From Siphonodentalium dalli (lineage: Eukaryota; Mollusca; Scaphopoda; Gadilida; Siphonodentaliidae), in contig CP136066.1 of assembly GCA_032622095.1 (NCBI GenBank), forward strand, positions 189,072,716 to 189,136,715: a DNA stretch of 64,000 bases. The letters run 5' to 3'. This document shows positions 47,502 through 59,112 of the stretch, piece after piece (the stretch's first letter is position 1; each line of letters opens with the position of its first letter). The notes beneath the pieces were generated by a model. The model ran no database searches and was not told the origin of the DNA. It worked only from the letters and a program-made list of their open reading frames with translations. The position numbers were made by a program, and so were the translations under genes.

Positions 47502-47514
47502 AATAAAGAATAAA
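47502..47514 (+). terminator. Polyadenylation signals of the MULE gene
   Basis: Two overlapping-range AATAAA hexamers lie about 85-95 nt after the stop codon and just before the right TIR. Confidence 0.6.
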
Positions 47515-47525
47515 GTATGAAATTA

Positions 47526-47740
47526 ATACTGTTTTCCCCCATTCCCAACATGGTACAACACTCGGTACGAAACGACCAATTGATTTTTCTACATGGTACG
47601 AAACAACCAATTGATTTTCTACATGGTACGAAACGACCAAACAATGCGGTACGAAACGACCAAGAAATATGGTACGAAACGACCAGATGGTACGAAACGT
47701 CCAGGTACGAAACGACCATGGTACGAAACGTCTAGAAGCC
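47526..47740 (-). repeat. Right TIR of the MULE: eight motif copies
   Basis: This is the inverted counterpart of the left TIR, with eight TACGAAACGACC-type motifs. Relative to the left arm it has one duplicated unit with the GTAGAAAAATCAATT spacer, so the arms differ in motif number but keep the same order. Confidence 0.93.
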
Positions 47741-47910
47741 ACGAGATCTCGTAAGAATCTCACGAGAAACTCGTGAGAAATTAGTTAGAAGGGTATGCAA
47801 ATTAAGAATTTCTAACATGGTGTTTGTGAGATCATGTTAGAAAACAGTTTTCTCACTTAATTCTAACATGGGAAAATTTCTCACATGAATTCTGGTATGG
47901 TTTCTCGCGA

Positions 47911-48172
47911 GAAATCCTGACTTTGATTTTTTCAACAATACAACTTCTCTGGATATTCTAAGTCAGAATTTCTCACGTGAGATCTCACGAGAAATCATGA
48001 CTTTGATTTTTTCAACAATATAACTTCTCTGGATATTCTAAGTCAGAATTTCTCACGTGAGATCTCACGAGAAATCATTACTTTGATTTTTTCAACAATA
48101 TAACTTCTCTGGATATTCTAAGTCAGAATTTCTCATGTGAGATCTCACGAGAAATCATTACTTTGACTTTCA
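47911..48172. repeat. 80 bp tandem repeat, about three units
   Basis: Units start at 47911, 47991, 48071 and 48151 (partial) with an exact 80 bp period. Each contains CTTTGATTTTTTCAACAATA, a TCTGGATATTCTAAGTCAG segment and a palindromic TCTCACGTGAGATCTCACGAGA. The neighbouring 47741-47905 stretch has related TCTCACGAGAAA and TTCTAACATG motifs. The MULE sits against this array. Confidence 0.9.
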
Positions 48173-48662
48173 CTGCTATATATATGAAATCTGTCAGAAT
48201 TTGCTTTTCTCAGCAATAATATTTGATTTGATTTATTCTCATAACATTTATTTCTTAGTATCATAATATGTACATCCTGACAAGATACATACTGTACATA
48301 CTAGAGATTGGATATATCAGGCCTCTGTTTACAACACAATTTAGGAGTCTTTGACCCTTGCTATGGCAATTTGTCTCAACGTAATTAATTTATTATCAGT
48401 CATGATTCATAGTAATGCATACATATGTATTTAATACCACACTTCAGTTTTGAGTACTCACTATTCCCAGCTTCACATATTGGTATCAACAGTACATACA
48501 TATATATGTGACTTTGGTATGGTGTCCAAACCTAATAATCTGACACAAATTCCTCACAAAATTAGTGATAATCAGAAATCGAATGAGATGATAGCTTATA
48601 TTGTATATCATTGACTCAAGTTCTGGAAAGTCAAAGCTAAGCCCCAAATCTAAATGACTCAA

Positions 48663-48754
48663 TTAACCCTTCCACGACTGGAGTTTCCTGAAAGTTTGCA
48701 ACAACTCTGTGCCAATGCATTCTCTTAATATACATGTATATGCGAGTCTCCCAT
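48663..48754. mobile_element. C2 left-end fragment
   Basis: TTAACCCTTCCACGACTGG through half of the first core hairpin, then joins element D4. Confidence 0.82.
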
Positions 48755-48756
48755 AT

Positions 48757-49021
48757 GGCATGAATCTCTACTATGGCTAACACCCATAGAGATCATATTC
48801 CACCAGTACAAAACCTAGGAACTTTTTTTGACAGGGAACCTTATAAAATCGAAAAAATAACACAGGGAATATATTTCTTTGTTACTATTAAGGAACAGAT
48901 AATCATTAAGAAATATATTTCCCCGTGTTCCCTGTCAAAACTTCAAAAAGTTCCCAGGTTTTGTACTGGTGGAATATGATCTCTACGGTGTTAGCCAGAG
49001 TAGAGAGTCATGGCATGATCT
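48757..49021. mobile_element. D4: hairpin element with a foldback in its loop
   Basis: The D arms lie at both ends. Bases 48789-48982 form a foldback with arms AGATCATATTCCACCAGTAC and TTGACAGGGAAC, plus a second inner stem around CACAGGGAATATATTTC. Confidence 0.82.
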
Positions 49022-50555
49022 AGTCCGAAGTATGACTATTATAGGCACTCAAGAGTACATGTTGGTGGTAGTTTTACAGATGTCTTTACTCTTATCGCAT
49101 GAACCCACTTTGAAGGCCTTGGGTCTTTAAAAAATAGAAAATAAACATATATTTACATAACATGTCAATTTAAAGAAATACATAACCTTAACAGAACCTT
49201 TCACCATATAATGAAGCCTGGAATTTGTTATAGTTTGTCAAGTTTATGTATGTGAAATAAATACCATTACTTATATATGGGACTATGTATATGCATGACA
49301 GTTTACTGGGTCTCCCGGAACTTGACAAAAATACCAAAATTCTAGTCAACATGAAACCTGGAAATTGTAAGCCCTTTTATTGGAAATATTTGAATAGATT
49401 TTAAAATAAAGATTATGCGATAAAACTCTCATATCTATAAACAAAGGTTTTTGTTTAATCCATTTCAGCCCATCAGCATAAGCAAAATAACAGTCAGTGA
49501 AAATAGTGTTACATCCATTCAATTTACAAAATCTAACTATTGCATACTGGCCATGATTCATGTGTTACCAGTATACTATTAGTACTTGGTTTAAAACTAT
49601 AGTTTCATGTGAAACATTCTTTGCCAGAGTTGTATACATGTGGCATTTACATTATTATATACTGACATCATAAATTTGAAGCAACATGCGCATTTTAAAT
49701 ATAGATCGATGGTTGGAAGCAGTGATGTTTGTTCACAAATTGCTGAAACAGTTGTCTTTACCATAACAATGGTTTCAACACACAAAATATCGTTATTGGA
49801 GAGTTATTTATGATCATAATAAGAACAAAGGACATCAATCTATTTTCCACACATCCTACAGTATCGATTGATATGCGACTCATAAATTGAGTCATAATGC
49901 TAATGACTTTCAACTTTCTGTAATCTTCGGAAATAAACTACTAGTACTAGTTAAAATATCAAATGCTATTAATTTTTCCAATTTATATGGCAGTATGCAA
50001 AATAATTACATTTTTATATATTTTAATATATTTTACTCCTTCAATGATTGACAGACTTTTATGATTTCTCACATCTACAAACTGTGAAGGCCATATGTCT
50101 CTTTAATTGGGTGAACGTATATTTACAGGAGCCGAGCATAGTACTTACACATATAACAATACTATATGTTATGATTATATTACACAGTAAATTTATATTT
50201 ATAACTCAATGAACATCATCGAATGGAAGCAGTGGTATTTAAATCACCCCCTTGTGTACATGTATGTTGTCAATAGAGAGATTCCACTTGTAACCTTTCA
50301 AATGGATTGAACTGCCATTTTCAGAAGATGTTCTGACAATCATATACATGGTTCATATTGATTGGAAGATAGGTCAGAGTTAGTTACGGTGTAATAGGAT
50401 CGACTATGATGATTGAACCATTCAATATATAACCAGCTTACATGTAACTCAACGATTGCCACACGTTGAAAATCGTCAACATACTAATATTATCCCTTCT
50501 GCAACCACACTCATTATTATACTGCCAAATTGTTAGAAATTGGCGTAACGATATG
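49022..50555. other. No gene recognised
   Basis: AT-rich, largely free of the MITE families, with only a fragment of the 28173 element near 49046. Confidence 0.4.
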
Positions 50556-50559
50556 TTCC

Positions 50560-50840
50560 TGAACTGTTTCATGACAGGAGCTGCGCTGGTGCAGCATTAA
50601 ATATCCTGTGCCAGTGTATTCCTTTATATATGCGAGTCTCCCATAGGGAGCCTCACATACATAAGAGAATGCACTGGCTTACAAAGTCAAGGTAAATAGT
50701 GTTAGGCCAATGTATTCTCTTGTACTGGTATATACGAGACTCCCTACAAATATGGGAGACTCGCATATACATGTATAAGAAAATGCATTGGCTCAGGTTA
50801 TTCAAAAAATTTCAGGAAGCTCCAGTCATGCAAGGGTTAA
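50560..50840. mobile_element. C2 MITE
   Basis: Both core hairpins and the right TTAA are present; the left terminus is eroded (AACTGTTTCATGACAGG). Confidence 0.85.
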
Positions 50841-52073
50841 TTGCAAATATTTGTTTGGACAATCTCGTATTTATTGTTGCTTTGCTGTGCTGTCATTTAC
50901 CTTAAAGCCGAAAATGGGGCCAATCCTCAATGGAAAATAGTAAGGTTCATTTATTTGGGAATTTTGGTGGTAATAAAATTCCCAAATCACAGAAAGTCTC
51001 TTTGTTTTCTGAACAAAAGAATGGAATTCCCTTTCATTTTATGACAGTTTTCAAGTCACCTTGCTTCATTTGCATAAAATAGGAATATACAGTGTATGAA
51101 ATACATTAAAATATTTGATTAAACAGAGTTTCACAAAGAAAATGGTTGTTCATATATTAGTTAAATGTTCCCTAGGCAATTATATGCCTAAAATATGATG
51201 CAAGTTTTCCCCTAGGGAAATGGTCCGGAACCCTTTCCCAAATACAGGTAGAAAAATCACTGTCTCACAAACTACAAATGGAACCTCTCTAATGATAATC
51301 ATCAGAAATTACCGTACCAGTATAAGCAAATTATTGTTTGACAACATACATGCACTAGTCGCCTTCTAGCACATTTGGCAATGGGCATACACAAATATTG
51401 CTTCTATCATTTGTTTCCATATAAACAAATTGAAAGGACTCGAGGGGGAAATTTACTGTCAAATGGGCTATCAATCTTTGAGTAAGATCAACTCTGAGAA
51501 ATGACCATCTTCGACTTCGGAGACCATATATTAAAAAAAAAATTAAATTCTGTGGATAGATAGAAATAGAGTTGAGGGGCATTGGTGGTATTATTTCAAT
51601 GAGGAATGCTTTACTGATCCATCCATGGCAACTTCGTTGCCAACTTCAGTAGTTTTCCATGCAATGGTAAATCAGGGGAAATTCTATCATTTCCCTCATC
51701 TCTCTTGTATATACTAGTAGTACCATGGCCCATATAAGGATAGTGCAGGTGAGGGCAGTGGAGCGTGTTACAGGCCCAGGGCTGTGGATGATAACCTTAG
51801 TAAATAACTTATTGCTTTCAAGTTTGGTTTGTGGATTTCTCACAAATAATACATGTCACATTCAATTTTGGGTTCAGTCGAATCATTCTCATTATGCCCA
51901 CTTTTGAACTTGAGTTAGCTGATTATTTTTTGGTCCAAATCAAATGACATTTTTATAGATCTGGTTATCTCATTGCTTTGAATCAGATAAAATTTGGTGT
52001 GGTAACAATATATAAAGTTCAAAATAGAATCGAAACGATATATGAATGAATGTGACTTTGTTTTTAACCCTTT
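50841..52073. other. No gene recognised; MITE-poor DNA upstream of the C14orf119-like exon
   Basis: Could hold the missing 5' exon or promoter of the gene at 52664, but none was identified. Confidence 0.35.
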
Positions 52074-52531
52074 CAGTGCCAGGGGCCGATCTCAGGGGCC
52101 GATCTCATCGGCCCTATTATATATAAATTTACGGTCTGTAAAATAGGCCATAAAAAAAATTAAAAATTTTTTTTTGTTTTTTTTTTGGGTATGCTTAAGC
52201 ATGCTATAGCGAATTTAAAAACAAACTGCATAAAACCTTAGGGGCATGTTATAACTCAAAACTATCACCAAGTATTCATAGTAATAATTTTGATGCCCAT
52301 GAAAAACGTGAGATTCCCTGGCACTAAACCTACAAAATAAGTCTGTTAAAGAATATAAGAAAAAATTATTAAAATTGTAAAAAATAATAACAAATAACGA
52401 AAAATTGTTAGGCCAATGCATTCTCTTATATATGCGAGGCGACCTATGGTTGACTCGCATATATAAGAGAATGCATTGGCACAGGGTATATGGGTTGATA
52501 CAAAAATCGGACCTGGCACTCAAAGGGTTAA
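52074..52531. mobile_element. C3 MITE, long form
   Basis: Same ends as 13384-13645 plus about 190 bp (GGTATGCTTAAGCATGC and onward) that the short copy lacks. It lies about 110 bp upstream of the C14orf119-like exon, in its intron or promoter region. Confidence 0.9.
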
Positions 52532-52663
52532 AAATCAGCTAAAACAAACCCACCTTTTAGAGGTTCATGTAGCCATTTTTAATATTTAATTTGGACCCAC
52601 ATCAGCTAGAGGACTTAAATATTCATCATTTTTATTTGCAGATGATGAAACATCAGTCATCAA

Positions 52664-53047
52664 ATGTCTGACACGACTCAAGCTCTTCCGCTGAATTCGT
52701 GTAGCTCTTTGAGAGATCTGTCTAAGATGTCAATATCAAGCACGGAGAAAGAGATACAGTGCACAGTGCACTGGTTCAGTGAATGGGGTGCATACCAAAA
52801 GGAAGAGTTCATGAAAGACTTGCTGAATAAAGCTGTACCAAACAACATAGACACTCTGTTTGATGGGATGAAGACTTTGGGTGTTAAGGACATGCCACCT
52901 AATATATTCCAATGCCAGCTGAAGCTCTTCAATGAATGGTTTAATGCTTGGTCTAATCAAGAATGTAATGATTTCATGCTGAAATTGATGCAGATTGATT
53001 CAGAATTTGTTAAAATATTTGAAGAGATGCGCACAAATGCACTTTAA
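52664..53047 (+). CDS. C14orf119-like (DUF4508) protein, complete coding exon
   Basis: The 127-residue product matches the uncharacterised C14orf119/DUF4508 family. It has HWF at residues 36-38 and an acidic/basic helix to about 57 containing KAVP. The family block PPNIFQCQL spans 78-86, followed by tryptophans and aromatics at 89-96 and QECNDF at 99-104. Its length is close to the human protein. A good 3' splice site (TTTTTATTTGCAG) ends at 52641, so the whole reading frame lies in one exon after a non-coding 5' exon not located here. An in-frame TGA at 52646-52648 makes 52664 the first possible in-frame start of this exon. An ATG at 52642 opens a nine-codon frame overlapping this start. No molecular function is firmly established for the family. 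Confidence 0.82.
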   Translation: MSDTTQALPLNSCSSLRDLSKMSISSTEKEIQCTVHWFSEWGAYQKEEFMKDLLNKAVPNNIDTLFDGMKTLGVKDMPPNIFQCQLKLFNEWFNAWSNQECNDFMLKLMQIDSEFVKIFEEMRTNAL

Positions 53048-53188
53048 AATTTCTTGCTTCATTCTGGAATGATTGACCCCATAATTTGCATCATCGTTCG
53101 CTATTTATATTTTGATAGTTCAATTGACATCAGGGATATATGAAGGAATTTTTGGGCGGCACCTGATTCTGTGTCGAGAATGTCCCCA

Positions 53189-53198
53189 AATAAATAAA
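53189..53198 (+). terminator. Polyadenylation signal after the C14orf119-like exon
   Basis: Overlapping AATAAA hexamers occur in CCCAAATAAATAAAGG, about 145 nt after the stop codon, giving a plausible short 3' UTR. Confidence 0.55.
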
Positions 53199-54158
53199 GG
53201 GGTATTAATATTTCTTAACACTACATAAAATTGGCTCCTATACCCCAAAATGATTGTATATGAATTCACAATTGTTATTCATCAGTATCTGGGAATTCAT
53301 AGGTTGAGAATTTCTTCCGGAGATGTATTTGGGCCAATAGGGTTCAGAATTCTGGCGCCCATATAATCTTGCCACAAAACTGTAAAACATTTTCACGAGG
53401 GTCATCTAATTTATGATGATAAATAGAGAATGGATTGGTACACGTACTTTTAACCATAACCATAACTTATGATAATAAACTACAGCCTGGCCACTCATAC
53501 TATTACTAGTATCTTCCATCGATATTAAAATATAGGTCGATGCATCTTCCGTAACAACAGAAAATGGTTTTTGCTCTACAAAAAAGATTGAAACCTCTCA
53601 GTTTTAATGCCATATTTATCTGAGGATTATCGTGGAAGACAAATATATCAAGTAGAAAATATCGTCTCACTTTCATGCAATCAAATATTTATATTCAGGA
53701 AATTTGGCACATGTGTGACCATGTTATGAAGCGAGAAATACATATATTGGGTGTCATTGAAATTTTTTGTACAATACCACCAGAAATTTGCTAGTTTTCT
53801 TTGAATATAATGATCTTTATGACTAAATAAGAGCATCCATATGTTTTTCAGACATGATCATCGGGGACATGGAATTTGTAATAGGAATTGGGAACTCATG
53901 GCTTTCAAATTGGCACGAGATATGAAAAACTCGCACCACTCATATTTCGCAGCCTATTTTTCTAACTTAAAAGTTATTTCTGTTGTTTGCAAACATATAC
54001 TGTAGGTAATCCAGGTAAATCGGTTATAATTACAGTACAGGGTGAATGCATTAATTAGTATGCATACTTCTCCATTATCTTTTCACTGTATATAGCAGAC
54101 ATTCAACAAAAATATTAATATTTGGCTACAGTGGCGTCTTTAAATATACCATGAGGTA
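53199..54158. other. No gene recognised; DNA downstream of the C14orf119-like gene
   Basis: AT-rich, with no family A, B or C copies until 54159. Confidence 0.4.
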
Positions 54159-54620
54159 TTAACCCTTTCAGTGCCAGGGGCCGATCTCATCGGCCCTAAT
54201 TTACGGTCTGTAAAATCGGCCCTAAAAAAATTAAAAAAAGATTATTTTATTTTGGGTTGAATTTTTTTTGGGTATGCTTAAGCATGCTCTAGCGAATTTA
54301 AAAACAAAATGGATAAAACCTTCAGGGCATGTTATAACTCAAAACTATCACCAAGTATTCATAGTAATAATTTTGATGCCCATGAAAAACATGAGATTCC
54401 CTGGTACTAAACCTACAAAATAAGTCTGTTAAAGAATATAAGAAAAAATTATTAAAATTGTAAAAAATAATAACAAATGATGAAAAATTGTTAGGCCAAT
54501 GCATTCTCTTATATAATAATATGCGAGGTGACCTATGGTCGACTTGCATATATAAGAGAATGCATTGGCACAGGGTATATGTGTTGATACAAAAATCGGA
54601 CCTGGCACTGAAAGGGTTAA
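54159..54620. mobile_element. C3 MITE, long form
   Basis: Closely matches 52074-52531; the core hairpin has a small insertion (TATAATAATATG). Confidence 0.9.
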
Positions 54621-54642
54621 TGTCGGCCACATGCATAAGATA

Positions 54643-55183
54643 TTTAGACCAAGTCTTATCAGCCCAAAAACAGCTTGGGACATTGGTTGGGTTGATGCTG
54701 TTTTGGACTGAGTCATGTTCTGTTACTCTTCTATAATGGACTTTACGCCCATTATCATGGGCGGGAGTTATCTTGCTTGTATGTCTTCGGATTAGGTCAA
54801 ATGGACACTTTGTGTATATGAACATAGAGGCAGCCTTTCCTAAGCATGATGATATCAAACGTGTACATCTATATCAGAGGTCCGTTGAATGTAAAAGCAA
54901 AAATCAGAAAATGTATGTAAGCAATCCAAAAATCCATCACTTTACCTCTTTCTATCACGGCAAATGATATATCATTTTGAATGATGATTAATCACGGACA
55001 TGTCAGATGAATAATCACATGCAGGATTTCACGTGATTGCCCGGGCTCCACTTGTAAATGCAGTATGTGTTTTCAATGAAAGCCAATTATAGAAGAGTAA
55101 CAGAACAGGACTCAGTCCAAAACAGCATCAACCCAACCGATATCCCAAGCTGTTTTGGACGGAGAAGACTTGGTCTAAGAATA
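54643..55183. mobile_element. R2: foldback element with about 95 bp arms
   Basis: The left arm starts TTTAGACCAAGTCTTATC and the right arm is its inverse; both contain AACAGCTTGGGA and GATGCTGTTTTGGAC. The interior matches parts of 31365-33000. Confidence 0.85.
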
Positions 55184-55275
55184 AATTTGTTGGATAATGA
55201 TCTCAAAACCACATTAAAATTTCTTGCACCATACATGTATATAGTCAAGGATTATATTTATAGAATGCTCATGGA

Positions 55276-55732
55276 CAAATCTGGATATAGTGTGTCTAAC
55301 ATTTGAGTTGAGGCCTAAGCAGAATGAGGTCCCCAGAGTGTGAATTTAGTGATATTATCCTGCACAGTGGGCTAGCATCACCAAATTCACCTTCAGGGAA
55401 CATCATTCTGCTTAGGCCTCAACTGCTATGGGAGACCTAGGATCAGAATGATGTTCCCTAGTCAAACTTGATGATGTTCACCCATTAGTCACCTCGACTA
55501 TGCAATTTATCTTCTGCAAATTAGGGGATATATTAACTGAACAGAAGGGAAAAAGTAACTGAAAATAATGTTAATTTGAGACTATAGTTACTTCCCAGAA
55601 GATTAGGTCTAAGTCAAATGAGGTCCCCAGAGGGTGATTTTGGTGATGATAGCCCACTGTGTGTGATAGAGCACTAAATTCACCCTCTGGGGACCTCATT
55701 CTGCAATGTCAGTCACATGATATCCAGACTTG
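55276..55732. mobile_element. Family B MITE, long form
   Basis: Ends CAAATCTGGATATAG and TATCCAGACTTG pair well; no target duplication survives. Confidence 0.85.
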
Positions 55733-55886
55733 ATTGGATTGTGTAGCTGGATCCTTAGGTGACCGATGGAATGGGCTTAAAAAATGCCAATTTAAATGGC
55801 TTCTGCATAATCATTGGATCTTTTTTTGTTACGGAGGCTGCCATCTGCATCTAATGCTGAATTAGAACAAAGTAAAATCACTGAAT

Positions 55887-56000
55887 GTTTCACTTAGCAC
55901 ATGTTGCTAGTGTTGCGACCGCCACATTGAAAGTGGGTGGATGCCAACATTTTCAAGAGTTGGAAATTTCATGCCTGACACAACAGTAATTGTATATTTT
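55887..56000. repeat. Source copy of the filler found at 57346-57470
   Basis: GTTTCACTTAGCACATG to CAGTAATTGTATATTTT is repeated almost unchanged 1.46 kb downstream. Confidence 0.9.
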
Positions 56001-56090
56001 AGACCAAACGCAGGTTGATTTTGTTCTGATATCATGTTATTCCAACCAGTATTCAAAGCAAAAGTAACAAGAGCTACGCTGGGCGTGCAA

Positions 56091-57018
56091 TATACGCCCT
56101 CTCTTGGGTCGGCGGAAACTGGTAAAAAAGGGGCATAACTCTGGTAAAAATTGGTGGACGGAACTCAAATTTGAACTTGACCTGTGTTTTGGTGGGAGAA
56201 AGTAATATACCAAATTATCATTGAATCCGATAAGCTCTAGTAAAGTTATCATGCCGACAACAAATTTCAGGGATTTTCTAAGTCAAATTACGTCAAATAA
56301 GGGGCATAACTCCGGTGAAAATTGGCGGACGGAACCCAAATTCGAACTTGAGCTGTCTTTTCTCCTAATAAACCCACATACCAAATTTGATTGAAATCGG
56401 TTCACTCTAACTAAAGTTATCATCCGGACAACAAATTTCATGGATTTTCTAAGTCAAATTACGTAAAAAAAAGGGGCCATAACTCTCGCAAAAATTATCG
56501 GATTAAAACGAAATTCGGACTTGAGCTGTATTTCGATATATGTAATCCACAAAAATACGGGTTTTGCGTATAAACATTCCAAAATCGAGTTATCATCCGG
56601 AAACCAAAAAACATAAGAAAAACTGAATTTTCTGAGTCGAAAAAGGGGCATAACTCTGCCAAAAATGGTCGGACAGAACCCAAGTTCCAACTTGACCTGT
56701 GTTTTGGTGGGAGAAAGTAATATACCAAATTTGGATTCATTCCGATAAATTATACTAAAGTTATCATCCGGACAACAAATTTCAAGGATTTTCTAAGTCA
56801 AAAAACGTTAAATAAGGGGCATAACTCCGGTGAAAATTGGCGGGCGGAACCCAAATTCGAACTTGAACTTACTTTTCGGCTAATAAACCCACATACCAAA
56901 TTTTACTAATTTTGGTTCACTCTAACTAAAGTTATCATCCGGACAACAGGTTAACGGACGGACGCCCGGACGGACAGACCAATACTATAATACGGCCTTT
57001 TTTTCAAAAGGGCGTATA
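56091..57018. mobile_element. Element with TATACGCCCT ends and five 172 bp internal repeats
   Basis: The ends TATACGCCCT and AGGGCGTATA are inverted. Between them GGGGCATAACTC recurs at about 56130, 56301, 56473, 56644 and 56817. Each unit includes AAAGTTATCATCCGGACAAC and TTTCTAAGTCAAA. The right part ends in GGACGGACGCCCGGACGG. No target duplication was identified and the left boundary may lie slightly further out. Confidence 0.75.
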
Positions 57019-57247
57019 AAAAATGATCCTACTTTCAGTCAATTGTTTGCACTGAAATTTCCAGCCATGAGAAGTGGTGTTGTGTTTGGAATTTCTAATA
57101 AGTTTGGATGGAACGCTTGAGGTGTTGGAAAATTCCGACCCAAGGGTGACGGGGTGCAAATGGCATTTCCCGGATTTGAACATTTTAGTCTGCTTCAATG
57201 AGAGTGTTCCCTATAGCCACGCCCCTGGAAAGCAATGTGACTGAATA

Positions 57248-57562
57248 AAGTAATGCCCTAATTAATCAACTACTTAACCACAGCAGATTTCATGATTTTG
57301 TCGGGAAATATGGCTTGTTGCCATTCATTGGAAAGCTCTGTGAGAGTTTCACTTAGCACATGTTGCTAGTGTTGCGACCGCCACATTGAAAGTGTTTAGG
57401 TGGGGGGTGGATGCCAACATTTTCAAGAGTTGGAAATTTCATGCCTGACACAACAGTAATTGTATATTTTTCCGATGAATGGCAATAGGCCATATTTGAT
57501 TTCAGACTAAGTTCTGAAAAATTACCCATAATTCTGCTGTGGTTAAGAAGTCGATTATTTAG
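57248..57562. mobile_element. Family A MITE carrying a 125 bp filler in its loop
   Basis: The arms are at 57248-57345 and 57471-57562. Bases 57346-57470 are a near-identical copy of 55887-56000, with an 11 bp addition. Confidence 0.88.
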
Positions 57563-57941
57563 GGTATTACAGTATTTCAAAGAAAGGTGCTGCAGCTAGG
57601 GCTTATTTATATGTGCATTAATTCACTTTACTTCACCCATATCACATCCTGTTTGTTGAGGTCTTCCTGTGTGTTTGAATATTGTGTGAGTAAATGACCA
57701 TTTTTTTTAGTAAATATTTATTAAATAAAATATACCTCATATACAAATATTATGCTCTCATCACCAAACATTCCCATTTCAATAGTTATACACTAACATT
57801 TGAATCATCCCACACATTAACTTCTTCACTACTGTGATGTTGGTAACTACTGCGGATATAACAGTGTGCTTTATTTTCTGTAATACCTACCAACCTGTGT
57901 CAGGGTGCAATTAATAATAATGGATCGTTTTTATATAGCGC

Positions 57942-58232
57942 TTAAAGGTACTCAATCCGATTCGATTGTCCCCATATCATCAGATTCCAATTTTTTTTTT
58001 TTTAAATGCCGCTTCAGTTATCAGAATCTATTAATTATAACCACAGTCAACTATAGTATAAAATTGCACAAAACATGTTATTTATTGACTTTTTGTTCAA
58101 AGCCACTTGATTTTAGAGTTATCCATCTTCATCCGCAATTTGGTCTGAGACCATCGGCTCGACGAATATTTTCCAGGTCTCCCAAAATTACATATCTCGG
58201 GAAATAACAAATTTCCAAAATCGATATCTGAT
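57942..58232. repeat. Dispersed repeat I, copy 2
   Basis: Same order of blocks as 33141-33478, including GTTATTTAT, TAGAGTTATCCATCTTCATC and CGATATCTGAT. It is preceded by TTTTTATATAGCGC. Confidence 0.75.
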
Positions 58233-58592
58233 CACCCTGAGCTTTAATGGGTGGGTTCCTTGACTTGAATTAAATATTTTTTACCCCCGAAGCCAAAAAA
58301 ATAGTAATTTGGGAGCGTTAATTCGGATTATGCATCTTTAATCACATGAGTCCCTAAGCGCTTGAACAGTTACATTAACCCTTTGATTGGTGTGAAATGT
58401 TGAGATAATAGTTCATACTTTGTTAAACTTATTATCTGAACATTTCCTGAGGGATCTACTCGTCAATGAGTATTTAGTAAAGAAATAATTATACATTTCA
58501 GAAAGAATAAATCTCCAAGTTTGAAACAGTGTATGATGTTCCAGGATGAATGAGAATAGACTTTCAACGAAGACAGTTATTGGGTTTTCATG

Positions 58593-59024
58593 CAATCCTG
58601 CAAATAGCGTGTCTGTCATTTGCAGAATGAGGTCTCCAAAGGGTGAATTTACTGATGCTATCCCGCACAGCGGGCTAGCATCACCAAATTCACCCTCTGG
58701 AGACCTCATTCTGCTCAGGCCTCATCTTCTGGGAAGTATCTATAGTATCAAATTAACATTGTTTTTAGTTATGTTTTCCCTACTGGGAGAAGTTTCTATA
58801 TCCCCTAATTTGCAGAAGATAAAATGCATAATCGAGGTTCCCAATGGGTGAACATCACCAACTTCAACTGGGGAACTTCAATCTGATCCTAGGTCTACCA
58901 TAGGAGTTGAGGGCCTAAGCAGAGTGAATTTGGTGATGCTAGCCCACTGTGTGGTATAGCGTCACTAAATTCACCCTCTGGGGACCTCATTCTGCAAATG
59001 ACAGACACGCTATTTGCAGGCTTG
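58593..59024. mobile_element. Family B MITE, long form
   Basis: Ends CAATCCTGCAAATAGCG and CGCTATTTGCAGGCTTG. Flanks TTTTCATG and TTTCCATG are an 8 bp duplication with one mismatch. Confidence 0.9.
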
Positions 59025-59112
59025 TTTCCATGATATTCCTGTTTAATATATTTCCCTCTGGAAAATGGCCATCATGTTATTGGCCCAGCACATGACACCA
59101 TTCATTCAGCAG

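Larger units (their letters stand above)
44259..47740 (+). mobile_element. Intact autonomous Mutator-like element (MULE) with long tandem-motif TIRs
   Basis: The 3,482 bp element has inverted ends of about 175 bp (left) and 213 bp (right) enclosing one four-exon transposase gene. The outermost bases are GGGTACAG on the left and, read inward, GGCTTCTA on the right; both are followed by GACGTTTCGTACC. An 8 bp direct repeat, ACGAGATC, lies directly outside both ends (44251-44258 and 47741-47748), in the 8-11 bp range known for MULE target-site duplications. The gene has no internal stop, all three introns are GT-AG, and two AATAAA signals precede the right TIR. Ends and gene are seen directly; activity is inferred. 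I saw no other copy of these TIRs in the window. Confidence 0.92.
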
